Assembly (NCBI RefSeq): GCF_014268505.2
Contig: NZ_JABWQP020000020.1
Coordinates: 1 to 64,000 of the forward strand
DNA from: Pseudomonas khorasanensis
GTDB taxonomy: Bacteria > Pseudomonadota > Gammaproteobacteria > Pseudomonadales > Pseudomonadaceae
Direction of reading: 5' to 3'
DNA length: 64,000 bases
This document shows, piece after piece, positions 7,429-18,190 of this stretch. A program made the translations under genes and the position numbers. A model generated the notes under the pieces. It was not told where the DNA came from, did not search any database, and was given only the letters and a program-made list of their open reading frames with translations. Position 1 is the first letter of the stretch, and every line of letters begins with the position of its first letter.

Positions 7429-9213
7429 ATGACTACAGGCAGTGCTCTGTACATCCCGCCTTATAAGGCAGACGACCAGGATGTGGTCGTCGAACTGAAC
7501 AACCGTTTTGGCGCCGAAGCGTTCACCGCGCAGGCAACCCGCACCGGCATGCCGGTGCTGTGGGTGGCCCGCGCCAGACTGGTTGAAGTCCTGACTTTCC
7601 TGCGCAACCTGCCCAAGCCGTACGTCATGCTCTATGACCTGCACGGCGTGGATGAGCGTCTGCGCACCAAGCGTCAAGGGCTGCCGACCGACGCCGACTT
7701 CACCGTGTTCTATCACCTCATGTCGCTGGAGCGTAATAGTGACGTGATGCTCAAGGTCGCCTTGTCCGAAGCCGACCTCAGCATGCCTTCCGTCACCAGC
7801 ATCTGGCCGAACGCCAACTGGTACGAGCGTGAAGTCTGGGACATGTTCGGTATCGACTTCAAAGGCCACCCGCACCTGTCGCGCATCATGATGCCGCCGA
7901 CCTGGGAAGGTCACCCGCTGCGCAAGGACTTCCCGGCGCGCGCCACCGAATTCGATCCGTTCACCCTCAACCTCGCCAAGCAACAGCTCGAGGAAGAAGC
8001 CGCGCGCTTCCGTCCTGAAGACTGGGGCATGAAGCGTTCCGGCGCCAACGAGGACTACATGTTCCTCAACCTCGGCCCGAACCACCCTTCGGCGCACGGC
8101 GCGTTCCGCATCATTCTGCAACTGGACGGCGAAGAGATCGTCGACTGCGTCCCGGACATCGGTTACCACCACCGTGGCGCCGAGAAGATGGGCGAGCGCC
8201 AGTCCTGGCACAGCTACATTCCTTACACCGACCGGATCGATTACCTCGGCGGGGTGATGAACAACCTGCCGTACGTGCTCTCGGTCGAGAAGCTGGCCGG
8301 CATCAAGGTGCCCGAGAAGGTTGACGTCATCCGCATCATGATGGCCGAGTTCTTCCGGATCACCAGCCATCTGCTGTTCCTGGGTACTTACATCCAGGAC
8401 GTCGGCGCCATGACCCCGGTGTTCTTCACTTTCACCGACCGCCAGAAGGCGTACACGGTGATCGAAGCGATTACCGGTTTCCGTCTGCACCCGGCCTGGT
8501 ACCGCATCGGCGGCGTCGCGCACGACCTTCCGCGCGGCTGGGAAAAACTGGTCAAGGATTTCGTCGAATGGATGCCCAAGCGTCTGGACGAATACACCAA
8601 GGCCGCCCTGCAGAACAGCATCCTCAAGGGTCGTACCATCGGCGTCGCTGCCTACAACACCAAGGAAGCCCTGGAATGGGGAGTCACCGGTGCCGGCCTG
8701 CGTTCAACCGGTTGCGATTTCGACTTGCGTAAAGCGCGTCCGTATTCGGGCTACGAAAACTTCGAATTCGAAGTGCCGCTGGCCGTCAACGGCGATGCCT
8801 ACGACCGCTGCATGGTCCGCGTCGAAGAGATGCGCCAGAGCATCAAGATCATCGACCAGTGCATGCGCAACATGCCGGAAGGCCCGTACAAGGCGGATCA
8901 CCCACTGACCACGCCGCCGCCCAAAGAACGCACGCTGCAGCACATCGAGACCCTGATCACCCACTTCCTGCAAGTTTCGTGGGGCCCGGTGATGCCGGCC
9001 AACGAATCCTTCCAGATGATCGAAGCGACCAAGGGCATCAACAGTTATTACCTGACGAGCGACGGCGGCACCATGAGCTACCGTACCCGGATCCGCACCC
9101 CGAGTTTCCCGCATCTGCAACAGATCCCTTCGGTGATCAAAGGCAGCATGGTCGCGGACTTGATTGCGTACCTGGGTAGTATCGACTTCGTTATGGCCGA
9201 CGTGGACCGCTAA
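7429..9213 (+). CDS. nuoCD: NADH-quinone oxidoreductase fused subunits C/D
   Basis: One 594-residue polypeptide joins NuoC (about 1-190; WYEREVWDMFGIDFKGHP) to NuoD (about 205-594; LGPNHPSAHGAFR, GYHHRGAEK). NuoD forms much of the quinone-binding cavity. The fusion is normal for gammaproteobacterial complex I. Start chosen at ATG 7429 (MTTGSALYIPPYKADDQD), which matches the family; an upstream TTG at 7405 would add eight residues. It ends 2 bp before nuoE. Confidence 0.97.
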   Translation: MTTGSALYIPPYKADDQDVVVELNNRFGAEAFTAQATRTGMPVLWVARARLVEVLTFLRNLPKPYVMLYDLHGVDERLRTKRQGLPTDADFTVFYHLMSLERNSDVMLKVALSEADLSMPSVTSIWPNANWYEREVWDMFGIDFKGHPHLSRIMMPPTWEGHPLRKDFPARATEFDPFTLNLAKQQLEEEAARFRPEDWGMKRSGANEDYMFLNLGPNHPSAHGAFRIILQLDGEEIVDCVPDIGYHHRGAEKMGERQSWHSYIPYTDRIDYLGGVMNNLPYVLSVEKLAGIKVPEKVDVIRIMMAEFFRITSHLLFLGTYIQDVGAMTPVFFTFTDRQKAYTVIEAITGFRLHPAWYRIGGVAHDLPRGWEKLVKDFVEWMPKRLDEYTKAALQNSILKGRTIGVAAYNTKEALEWGVTGAGLRSTGCDFDLRKARPYSGYENFEFEVPLAVNGDAYDRCMVRVEEMRQSIKIIDQCMRNMPEGPYKADHPLTTPPPKERTLQHIETLITHFLQVSWGPVMPANESFQMIEATKGINSYYLTSDGGTMSYRTRIRTPSFPHLQQIPSVIKGSMVADLIAYLGSIDFVMADVDR

Positions 9214-9215
9214 GC

Positions 9216-9713
9216 ATGAACAGCACGCTTATCCAGACAGACCGTTTCACCTTGAGTGAAACCGAGCGCTCGGCCATCGAGCACGAGCTGCATCACTACG
9301 AAGACCCGCGCGCGGCGTCGATCGAAGCCTTGAAAATCGTTCAGAAAGAACGCGGCTGGGTGCCGGATGGCGCCTTGTACGCGATCGGGGAAATGCTCGG
9401 TATCCCGGCCAGCGACGTTGAAGGCGTGGCGACGTTCTACAGCCAGATCTTCCGTCAGCCCGTCGGCCGCCACATCATTCGCGTCTGCGACAGCATGGTC
9501 TGCTACATCGGTGGCCACGAGTCGGTGGTCAGCGAAATCCAGAACAATCTGGGCATCGGCCTGGGTCAGACCACCGCCGACGGTCGTTTCACCCTGCTGC
9601 CTGTCTGCTGCCTCGGCAACTGCGACAAGGCCCCGGCGCTGATGATCGACGACGACACCTTTGGCGATGTGCAGCCTGCCGGCGTCGCCAAACTGCTCGA
9701 GGGCTACGTATGA
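9216..9713 (+). CDS. nuoE: NADH-quinone oxidoreductase subunit E
   Basis: A 165-residue thioredoxin-fold subunit of the NADH dehydrogenase module, holding the off-path [2Fe-2S] cluster N1a. Cluster cysteines are visible in RVCDSMVCYIGG and in PVCCLGNCDKAP. The stop overlaps the nuoF start (ATGA), so the two are translationally coupled. Confidence 0.97.
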   Translation: MNSTLIQTDRFTLSETERSAIEHELHHYEDPRAASIEALKIVQKERGWVPDGALYAIGEMLGIPASDVEGVATFYSQIFRQPVGRHIIRVCDSMVCYIGGHESVVSEIQNNLGIGLGQTTADGRFTLLPVCCLGNCDKAPALMIDDDTFGDVQPAGVAKLLEGYV

Positions 9714-11065
9714 CCCTGACATCTTTCGGTCCCGCCAACCGCATCCAGCGTTCGGCCGAGACTCACCCGCTGACCTGGCGCCTGCGCGACGACGGCGAAG
9801 CCGTGTGGCTCGACGAATACCAGGCCAAGAACGGCTACGCCGCTGCGCGCAAAGCCTTCGCCGACATGAGCCAGGACGACATCGTCCAGACCGTGAAGGA
9901 CGCAGGGCTCAAAGGTCGCGGCGGTGCAGGCTTCCCCACGGGCGTGAAGTGGGGTCTGATGCCCAAAGACGAATCCATCAACATCCGCTACCTGCTGTGC
10001 AACGCGGATGAAATGGAGCCGAACACCTGGAAAGACCGCATGCTGATGGAGCAACTGCCCCATCTGCTGATCGAAGGCATGCTGATCAGTGCCCGTGCGC
10101 TGAAAACCTACCGTGGCTACATCTTCCTGCGCGGCGAATACACCACCGCCGCCAAGCACCTTAACCGTGCCGTGGAAGAAGCCAAGGCTGCAGGCCTGTT
10201 GGGCAAGAACATTCTCGGTTCGGGTTTTGATTTCGAACTGTTCGTGCACACCGGCGCCGGGCGTTACATCTGCGGTGAAGAAACCGCACTGATCAACTCC
10301 CTCGAAGGTCGCCGCGCCAACCCTCGCTCCAAGCCGCCCTTCCCTGCCGCCGTGGGCGTGTGGGGCAAGCCGACCTGCGTGAACAACGTTGAAACCCTGT
10401 GCAACGTGCCGGCGATCATTGCCGACGGCGTTGACTGGTACAAATCACTGGCCCGCGAAGGCAGTGAAGACATGGGCACCAAGCTCATGGGCTTCTCCGG
10501 CAAGGTGAAGAACCCGGGCCTGTGGGAACTGCCATTCGGCGTGACCGGCCGCGAGCTGTTCGAAGACTACGCTGGCGGCATGCGCGATGGCTTCAAGCTC
10601 AAGGCCTGGCAGCCAGGGGGCGCCGGTACCGGTTTCCTCCTGCCCGAACACCTCGACGCACAAATGTACGCTGGCGGCATCGCCAAAGTGGGCACCCGTA
10701 TGGGTACCGGCCTGGCCATGGCGGTGGACGACAGCGTCAACATGGTTTCGCTGCTGCGCAACATGGAGCAGTTCTTCGCTCGCGAGTCGTGTGGCTTCTG
10801 CACCCCGTGCCGTGATGGCTTGCCATGGAGCGTCAAGCTGCTGATGGCCATCGAGCAAGGCAAGGGTCAGCCAGGCGACATCGAGACCCTGCTGGGTCTG
10901 GTCGGTTTCCTCGGCCCGGGCAAGACCTTCTGTGCTCACGCACCGGGTGCCGTGGAGCCGTTGGGCAGTGCCATCAAATACTTCCGTCCAGAGTTTGAAG
11001 CCGGTATCGCGCCTGCAAGCGCCGCCGTCCCGCCTCTGGCAAGGCCGATCGTAGTCGGCGCGTAA
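9710..11065 (+). CDS. nuoF: NADH-quinone oxidoreductase subunit F
   Basis: 451-residue catalytic subunit that oxidises NADH through FMN and passes electrons to cluster N3. The glycine-rich NADH/FMN motif GRGGAGFPTGVKW lies near residue 65. The [4Fe-4S] ligands are ESCGFCTPCRDGL (near 360) with a later cysteine in KTFCAHAPGA. A strong hairpin and a 135-bp spacer follow before nuoG, unlike the other tightly packed junctions of this operon. Confidence 0.97.
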   Translation: MTLTSFGPANRIQRSAETHPLTWRLRDDGEAVWLDEYQAKNGYAAARKAFADMSQDDIVQTVKDAGLKGRGGAGFPTGVKWGLMPKDESINIRYLLCNADEMEPNTWKDRMLMEQLPHLLIEGMLISARALKTYRGYIFLRGEYTTAAKHLNRAVEEAKAAGLLGKNILGSGFDFELFVHTGAGRYICGEETALINSLEGRRANPRSKPPFPAAVGVWGKPTCVNNVETLCNVPAIIADGVDWYKSLAREGSEDMGTKLMGFSGKVKNPGLWELPFGVTGRELFEDYAGGMRDGFKLKAWQPGGAGTGFLLPEHLDAQMYAGGIAKVGTRMGTGLAMAVDDSVNMVSLLRNMEQFFARESCGFCTPCRDGLPWSVKLLMAIEQGKGQPGDIETLLGLVGFLGPGKTFCAHAPGAVEPLGSAIKYFRPEFEAGIAPASAAVPPLARPIVVGA

Positions 11066-11072
11066 ACGCTTA

Positions 11073-11102
11073 AAAGGCGAAGGGTCCGTGCCCTTCGCCT
11101 TT
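11073..11102 (+). terminator. Strong hairpin between nuoF and nuoG
   Basis: A perfect 12-bp stem (AAAGGCGAAGGG / CCCTTCGCCTTT) with a 6-nt loop, then only TCG rather than a T-run. The stem is terminator-like and sits inside the operon. It may be a partial terminator or an RNA-stability or processing element. Confidence 0.6.
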
Positions 11103-11200
11103 CGTCCGATGACGCCCTTCGGGGCTGTTTGGATTCGGACGCATAACAAGATTCCATTAGCCACGCCCGCTGACACCGGGCCAACGAAGACCTTTGAACC

Positions 11201-13915
11201 ATGGCCACTATCCACGTAGACGGCAAAGCGCTCGAAGTCGACGGGGCAGACAACCTGTTACAGGCATGTCTGTCGCTGGGCCTCGACATTCCATATTTCT
11301 GCTGGCACCCCGCGCTTGGTAGCGTCGGGGCCTGCCGCCAGTGTGCGGTCAAGCAGTACACCGACGAGAACGACACCCGTGGTCGCATCGTCATGTCGTG
11401 CATGACGCCTGCCACCGACAACACTTGGATCTCCATCGATGATGAAGAATCCAAGGCGTTCCGCGCCAGCGTTGTCGAATGGTTGATGACCAACCACCCG
11501 CACGACTGCCCTGTGTGCGAAGAAGGCGGTCACTGCCACCTGCAAGACATGACGGTGATGACCGGCCACAACGAGCGCCGTTATCGCTTCACCAAACGCA
11601 CCCACCAGAACCAGCAACTGGGTCCGTTCATTTCCCACGAGATGAACCGCTGCATCGCCTGCTACCGCTGCGTGCGTTTCTACAAGGATTACGCTGGCGG
11701 CACCGACCTCGGTGTATTCGGCGCCCACGACAACGTGTACTTCGGCCGCGTTGAAGACGGCACCCTGGAGAGCGAGTTCTCCGGCAACCTCACCGAGGTC
11801 TGCCCGACCGGTGTGTTCACCGACAAGACTCACTCCGAGCGCTACAACCGCAAGTGGGACATGCAGTTTGCACCAAGCATCTGCCATGGCTGCTCGAGCG
11901 GTTGCAACATCTCCCCGGGCGAGCGTTACGGCGAGTTGCGTCGCATCGAAAACCGTTTCAACGGTTCGGTGAACCAGTACTTCCTGTGCGACCGTGGCCG
12001 TTTCGGTTATGGCTACGTCAACCGCACCGACCGTCCACGTCAGCCACTGCTGGCCGACGGCACCAAGCTGAGCCTGGACGAGGCGCTGGATAAAGCCGCT
12101 GACCTGCTGCGCGGGCGCAACATTGTTGGCATCGGTTCGCCGCGTGCCAGCCTGGAAAGCAACTACGCGTTGCGTGAACTGGTAGGCGCCGAGCACTTCT
12201 ACTCCGGTATCGAAGCCTCTGAGCTGGAACGCATTCGCCTGGTCCTGCAAGTGCTGAACGACAGCCCGCTGCCCGTGCCAAACATGCGCGACATCGAAGA
12301 CCACGACGCAATCTTCGTCCTCGGTGAAGACCTGACCCAGACCGCCGCCCGCATGGCGCTAGCCCTGCGTCAGTCGGTCAAGGGCAAGGCTGAAGACATG
12401 GCCGAAGCCATGCGCGTCCAGCCCTGGCTCGACGCCGCAGTGAAGAACATCGGCCAGCACGCGCTGAACCCGCTGTTCATCGCCAGCCTGGCCGAAACCA
12501 AGCTGGATGACGTCGCCGAAGAATGCGTTCACGCCGCTCCAGACGATCTGGCGCGCATCGGTTTCGCCGTTGCCCACGCACTGGATACCAGCGCGCCTGC
12601 CGTTGAAGGTCTGGACACCGAAGCACTGGAACTGGCCCAACGCATCGCCGACGCCCTGCTCGCCGCCAAGCGTCCGCTGATCATCGCCGGCACTTCGCTG
12701 GGCTCCAAGGCGCTGATCGAGGCGGCTGCAAACATTGCCAAGGCCTTGAAGCTGCGCGAGAAGAACGGTTCGATCAGCCTGATCGTGCCGGAGGCCAACA
12801 GCCTCGGTCTGGCCATGCTCGGTGGCGAATCGGTTGACGACGCGTTGCAAGCGGTCATCGATGGCAAGGCCGACGCGATCGTCGTGCTGGAAAACGATCT
12901 GTACACTCGCACCGCCAAAGCCAAGGTCGATGCAGCCCTGAACGCTGCGAAAGTAGTGATCGTGGCCGACCATCAAAAAACCGCCACCTCTGAGCGTGCG
13001 CAACTGGTTCTGCCAGCGGCGAGCTTCGCTGAAGGCGACGGTACGCTGGTCAGCCAGGAGGGCCGCGCCCAGCGCTTCTTCCAGGTTTTCGATCCGCAAT
13101 ACCTGGACGCGAGCATTCTGGTGCACGAAGGCTGGCGCTGGCTGCACGCCCTGCGCGCCACCCTGTTGAACCAGCCAATCGACTGGACGCAACTCGACCA
13201 TGTCACCGCTGCCGTCGCTTCGAGCACTGCGCAACTGGCACGTATCGTCGATGCTGCACCGTCTGCCGCGTTCCGCATCAAGGGTCTGAAGCTGGCCCGT
13301 GAGCCGCTGCGTTATTCCGGTCGCACCGCGATGCGCGCCGACATCAGCGTTCACGAACCGCGCACTCCACAAGACAAAGACACCGCGTTCGCCTTCTCCA
13401 TGGAAGGTTATTCGGGCTCCGTCGAACCGCGTCAACAAGTGCCGTTCGCCTGGTCGCCGGGCTGGAACTCGCCACAAGCGTGGAACAAGTTCCAGGACGA
13501 AGTCGGTGGTCACCTGCGCGCTGGCGATCCGGGCACCCGCCTGATCGAAAGCACGGGCGATTCGCTGAACTGGTTCGCTGCCGCGCCGCGTGCGTTCAAC
13601 CCGGCACCGGGTACCTGGCAAGCAGTGCCGTTCTTCCACCTGTTCGGCAGCGAAGAAAACTCTTCGAAAGCCGCCCCGGTACAAGAGCGCATTCCGGCCC
13701 CTTACGTCGCTCTGGCCAAATCCGAAGCGGATCGCCTGGGCGTCAACGACGGTGCCTTGTTGAGCCTGAACGTGGCTGGCCAGACCCTGCGTCTGCCGCT
13801 GCGCATCAATGAAGAACTGGGCGCCGGTCTGGTGGCATTGCCTGCGGGCATCGCCGGCATTCCACCGGCATTCGCCGGCGTATCCGTCGACGGTCTGCAG
13901 GAGGCAGCGCAATGA
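11201..13915 (+). CDS. nuoG: NADH-quinone oxidoreductase subunit G
   Basis: 904-residue subunit carrying the chain of iron-sulfur clusters from NuoF to NuoI. The N-terminal ferredoxin domain has the [2Fe-2S] motif CWHPALGSVGACRQC. It is followed by the His/Cys4 cluster segment HDCPVCEEGGHC and further cysteines at CIACYRC. CHGCSSGCN is the N7-type extra cluster site. The rest (about 220-904) is a molybdopterin-oxidoreductase-like domain without a cofactor role. The start ATG lies after the 135-bp spacer. The stop overlaps nuoH (ATGA). Confidence 0.97.
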   Translation: MATIHVDGKALEVDGADNLLQACLSLGLDIPYFCWHPALGSVGACRQCAVKQYTDENDTRGRIVMSCMTPATDNTWISIDDEESKAFRASVVEWLMTNHPHDCPVCEEGGHCHLQDMTVMTGHNERRYRFTKRTHQNQQLGPFISHEMNRCIACYRCVRFYKDYAGGTDLGVFGAHDNVYFGRVEDGTLESEFSGNLTEVCPTGVFTDKTHSERYNRKWDMQFAPSICHGCSSGCNISPGERYGELRRIENRFNGSVNQYFLCDRGRFGYGYVNRTDRPRQPLLADGTKLSLDEALDKAADLLRGRNIVGIGSPRASLESNYALRELVGAEHFYSGIEASELERIRLVLQVLNDSPLPVPNMRDIEDHDAIFVLGEDLTQTAARMALALRQSVKGKAEDMAEAMRVQPWLDAAVKNIGQHALNPLFIASLAETKLDDVAEECVHAAPDDLARIGFAVAHALDTSAPAVEGLDTEALELAQRIADALLAAKRPLIIAGTSLGSKALIEAAANIAKALKLREKNGSISLIVPEANSLGLAMLGGESVDDALQAVIDGKADAIVVLENDLYTRTAKAKVDAALNAAKVVIVADHQKTATSERAQLVLPAASFAEGDGTLVSQEGRAQRFFQVFDPQYLDASILVHEGWRWLHALRATLLNQPIDWTQLDHVTAAVASSTAQLARIVDAAPSAAFRIKGLKLAREPLRYSGRTAMRADISVHEPRTPQDKDTAFAFSMEGYSGSVEPRQQVPFAWSPGWNSPQAWNKFQDEVGGHLRAGDPGTRLIESTGDSLNWFAAAPRAFNPAPGTWQAVPFFHLFGSEENSSKAAPVQERIPAPYVALAKSEADRLGVNDGALLSLNVAGQTLRLPLRINEELGAGLVALPAGIAGIPPAFAGVSVDGLQEAAQ

Positions 13916-14919
13916 CCTGGTTCACCCCTGAAGTGATCGATGTGATCCTGACGGTCATCAAAGCCATCGTGATTCTGCTGGCCGTTGTGGTCGCGGGCGC
14001 CTTGCTCAGCTTTGTCGAACGTCGCCTGCTGGGCTGGTGGCAGGACCGTTACGGTCCGAACCGCGTTGGCCCGTTCGGCATGTTCCAGATCGCCGCCGAC
14101 ATGCTGAAGATGTTCTTCAAGGAAGACTGGACTCCGCCGTTTGCCGACAAGGTGATCTTCACCCTGGCACCGGTGGTGGCCATGTCCGCCCTGCTGATCG
14201 CGTTTGCGATCATCCCGATCACCCCGACCTGGGGCGTGGCGGATCTGAACATCGGCCTGCTGTTCTTCTTCGCCATGGCCGGTCTGTCGGTCTACGCGGT
14301 ACTGTTCGCCGGCTGGTCGAGCAACAACAAGTTCGCCCTGCTCGGCAGCTTGCGTGCCTCGGCGCAGACCGTGTCCTACGAAGTGTTCATGGGCCTGGCG
14401 CTGATGGGCATCGTGGTGCAGGTCGGCTCGTTCAACATGCGCGACATCGTCGAGTACCAGGCGCAGAACCTGTGGTTCATCATTCCGCAGTTCTTCGGCT
14501 TCTGTACCTTCTTCATCGCTGGCGTCGCCGTGACTCACCGTCACCCGTTCGACCAGCCGGAAGCGGAACAGGAACTGGCCGACGGTTACCACATTGAATA
14601 CGCCGGCATGAAATGGGGCATGTTCTTCGTCGGTGAGTACATCGGCATCATCCTGATCTCGGCGCTGCTGGTCACCCTGTTCTTCGGTGGCTGGCACGGT
14701 CCGTTCGGCATCCTGCCGCAACTGTCCTTCGTCTGGTTCGCATTGAAGACCGCGTTCTTCATCATGCTGTTCATCCTGCTGCGCGCTTCCATCCCGCGTC
14801 CGCGTTATGACCAGGTGATGGATTTCAGCTGGAAATTCTGCCTGCCACTGACCCTGATCAATTTGCTGGTGACCGCTGCGGTTGTGTTGTGGAACACGCC
14901 CGCGGTTGCGGTTCAGTGA
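13912..14919 (+). CDS. nuoH: NADH-quinone oxidoreductase subunit H
   Basis: 335-residue membrane subunit at the interface with the hydrophilic arm. It forms part of the quinone tunnel and the first proton path. About eight transmembrane helices. Family motifs include ERRLLGWWQDRYGPNRVGP (43-61) and the acidic loop EAEQELADGYHIEY. Overlaps nuoG by 4 bp. Confidence 0.97.
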   Translation: MTWFTPEVIDVILTVIKAIVILLAVVVAGALLSFVERRLLGWWQDRYGPNRVGPFGMFQIAADMLKMFFKEDWTPPFADKVIFTLAPVVAMSALLIAFAIIPITPTWGVADLNIGLLFFFAMAGLSVYAVLFAGWSSNNKFALLGSLRASAQTVSYEVFMGLALMGIVVQVGSFNMRDIVEYQAQNLWFIIPQFFGFCTFFIAGVAVTHRHPFDQPEAEQELADGYHIEYAGMKWGMFFVGEYIGIILISALLVTLFFGGWHGPFGILPQLSFVWFALKTAFFIMLFILLRASIPRPRYDQVMDFSWKFCLPLTLINLLVTAAVVLWNTPAVAVQ

Positions 14920-14930
14920 GGATTTGACCC

Positions 14931-15479
14931 ATGTTCAAATATATTGGCGACATCATTAAGGGTACCGGTACCCAGTTGCGCAGCATGGTCATGATCTTCG
15001 GTCATGGCTTTCGCAAGCGCGACACCCTGCAATATCCCGAGGAGCAGGTCTACCTGCCGCCGCGTTACCGTGGCCGCATCGTCCTGACCCGCGACCCGGA
15101 TGGCGAAGAACGCTGCGTAGCCTGCAACCTGTGCGCCGTGGCTTGCCCGGTCGGTTGCATCTCGCTGCAGAAAGCTGAAACCGAAGACGGTCGCTGGTAC
15201 CCGGACTTCTTCCGTATCAACTTCTCGCGCTGCATTTTCTGCGGTCTCTGCGAGGAAGCCTGCCCGACCACCGCGATCCAGCTGACGCCGGATTTCGAGA
15301 TGGCCGAGTTCAAACGTCAGGACCTGGTGTACGAGAAAGAAGATCTGTTGATCTCCGGCCCCGGCAAAAACCCTGATTACAACTTCTATCGTGTTGCAGG
15401 TATGGCAATCGCTGGCAAGCCGAAAGGCGCTGCGCAGAACGAAGCCGAACCGATCAACGTGAAGAGCTTGCTGCCTTAA
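14931..15479 (+). CDS. nuoI: NADH-quinone oxidoreductase subunit I
   Basis: 182-residue ferredoxin-like subunit with two [4Fe-4S] clusters (N6a, N6b) that feed N2 in NuoB. The two motifs are CVACNLCAVACPVGC and CIFCGLCEEACPTTA. nuoJ follows 9 bp later. Confidence 0.97.
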   Translation: MFKYIGDIIKGTGTQLRSMVMIFGHGFRKRDTLQYPEEQVYLPPRYRGRIVLTRDPDGEERCVACNLCAVACPVGCISLQKAETEDGRWYPDFFRINFSRCIFCGLCEEACPTTAIQLTPDFEMAEFKRQDLVYEKEDLLISGPGKNPDYNFYRVAGMAIAGKPKGAAQNEAEPINVKSLLP

Positions 15480-15488
15480 GGAAGAACG

Positions 15489-15989
15489 ATGGAATTCGCT
15501 TTCTATTTCGCATCGGGTATTGCTGTTGTGTCCACGCTTCGTGTGGTCACCAACACCAACCCCGTGCACGCCCTGCTCTACCTGATCATCTCGTTGATCG
15601 CCGTGGCCATGACCTTCTTCGCCCTCGGCGCACCGTTTGCCGGTGTGCTGGAAGTGATCGCCTACGCCGGCGCCATCATGGTGCTTTTCGTGTTCGTGGT
15701 GATGATGCTGAACCTGGGGCCCGCCTCGGTTCAGCAGGAACGCACCTGGCTCAAGCCCGGCATCTGGGCGGGGCCGGTGATTCTTGCCGTCCTGCTGCTG
15801 GCCGAACTGCTGTATGTGCTGTTCGCTCATCAGAGCGGTCAGGCCATCGGTCACACCACCGTAGACGCGAAAGCCGTGGGCATCAGCCTGTTCGGCCCGT
15901 ACCTGCTGGTGGTCGAACTCGCCTCGATGCTGCTGCTCGCCGCAGCCGTCACGGCGTTCCATTTGGGCCGTAACGAGGCGAAGGAGTAA
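15489..15989 (+). CDS. nuoJ: NADH-quinone oxidoreductase subunit J
   Basis: 166-residue hydrophobic subunit with five predicted transmembrane helices. It carries the conserved IAYAGAIMVLFVFVVMMLNL helix 3 segment, which contains the pi-bulge involved in coupling. It sits between nuoI and nuoK with 9-bp and 3-bp spacers. Confidence 0.96.
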   Translation: MEFAFYFASGIAVVSTLRVVTNTNPVHALLYLIISLIAVAMTFFALGAPFAGVLEVIAYAGAIMVLFVFVVMMLNLGPASVQQERTWLKPGIWAGPVILAVLLLAELLYVLFAHQSGQAIGHTTVDAKAVGISLFGPYLLVVELASMLLLAAAVTAFHLGRNEAKE

Positions 15990-15992
15990 GAC

Positions 15993-16297
15993 ATGCCTGC
16001 TATCCCTCTCGAGCATGGATTGGCCGTTGCCGGCATCCTGTTCTGCCTTGGTCTGGTCGGCCTGATGGTCCGCCGCAACATTTTGTTCGTGTTGATGAGT
16101 CTGGAAGTCATGATGAACGCCTCTGCCCTGGCCTTCATCGTTGCGGGCGCCCGCTGGGCGCAGCCGGATGGACAGATCATGTTCATCCTGGTGATCAGTC
16201 TTGCAGCCGCCGAGGCCAGTATTGGTCTGGCGATCCTGCTGCAACTGTATCGCCGCTTCCACACGCTCGATATCGACGCTGCCAGTGAGATGCGCGG

Positions 16298-16301
<4 letters not shown>
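15993..16301 (+). CDS. nuoK: NADH-quinone oxidoreductase subunit K
   Basis: 102-residue, three-helix antiporter-like subunit (MrpC type). Conserved membrane glutamates are seen in [10 protein letters not shown] and [11 protein letters not shown]. The start ATG is 3 bp after nuoJ, and the stop overlaps nuoL (ATGA). Confidence 0.96.
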
Positions 16302-18151
<1,850 letters not shown>

Positions 18152-18190
18152 TATGAACCTTGCGAATTTGCGAAAGGAAACGAGCCCGTC

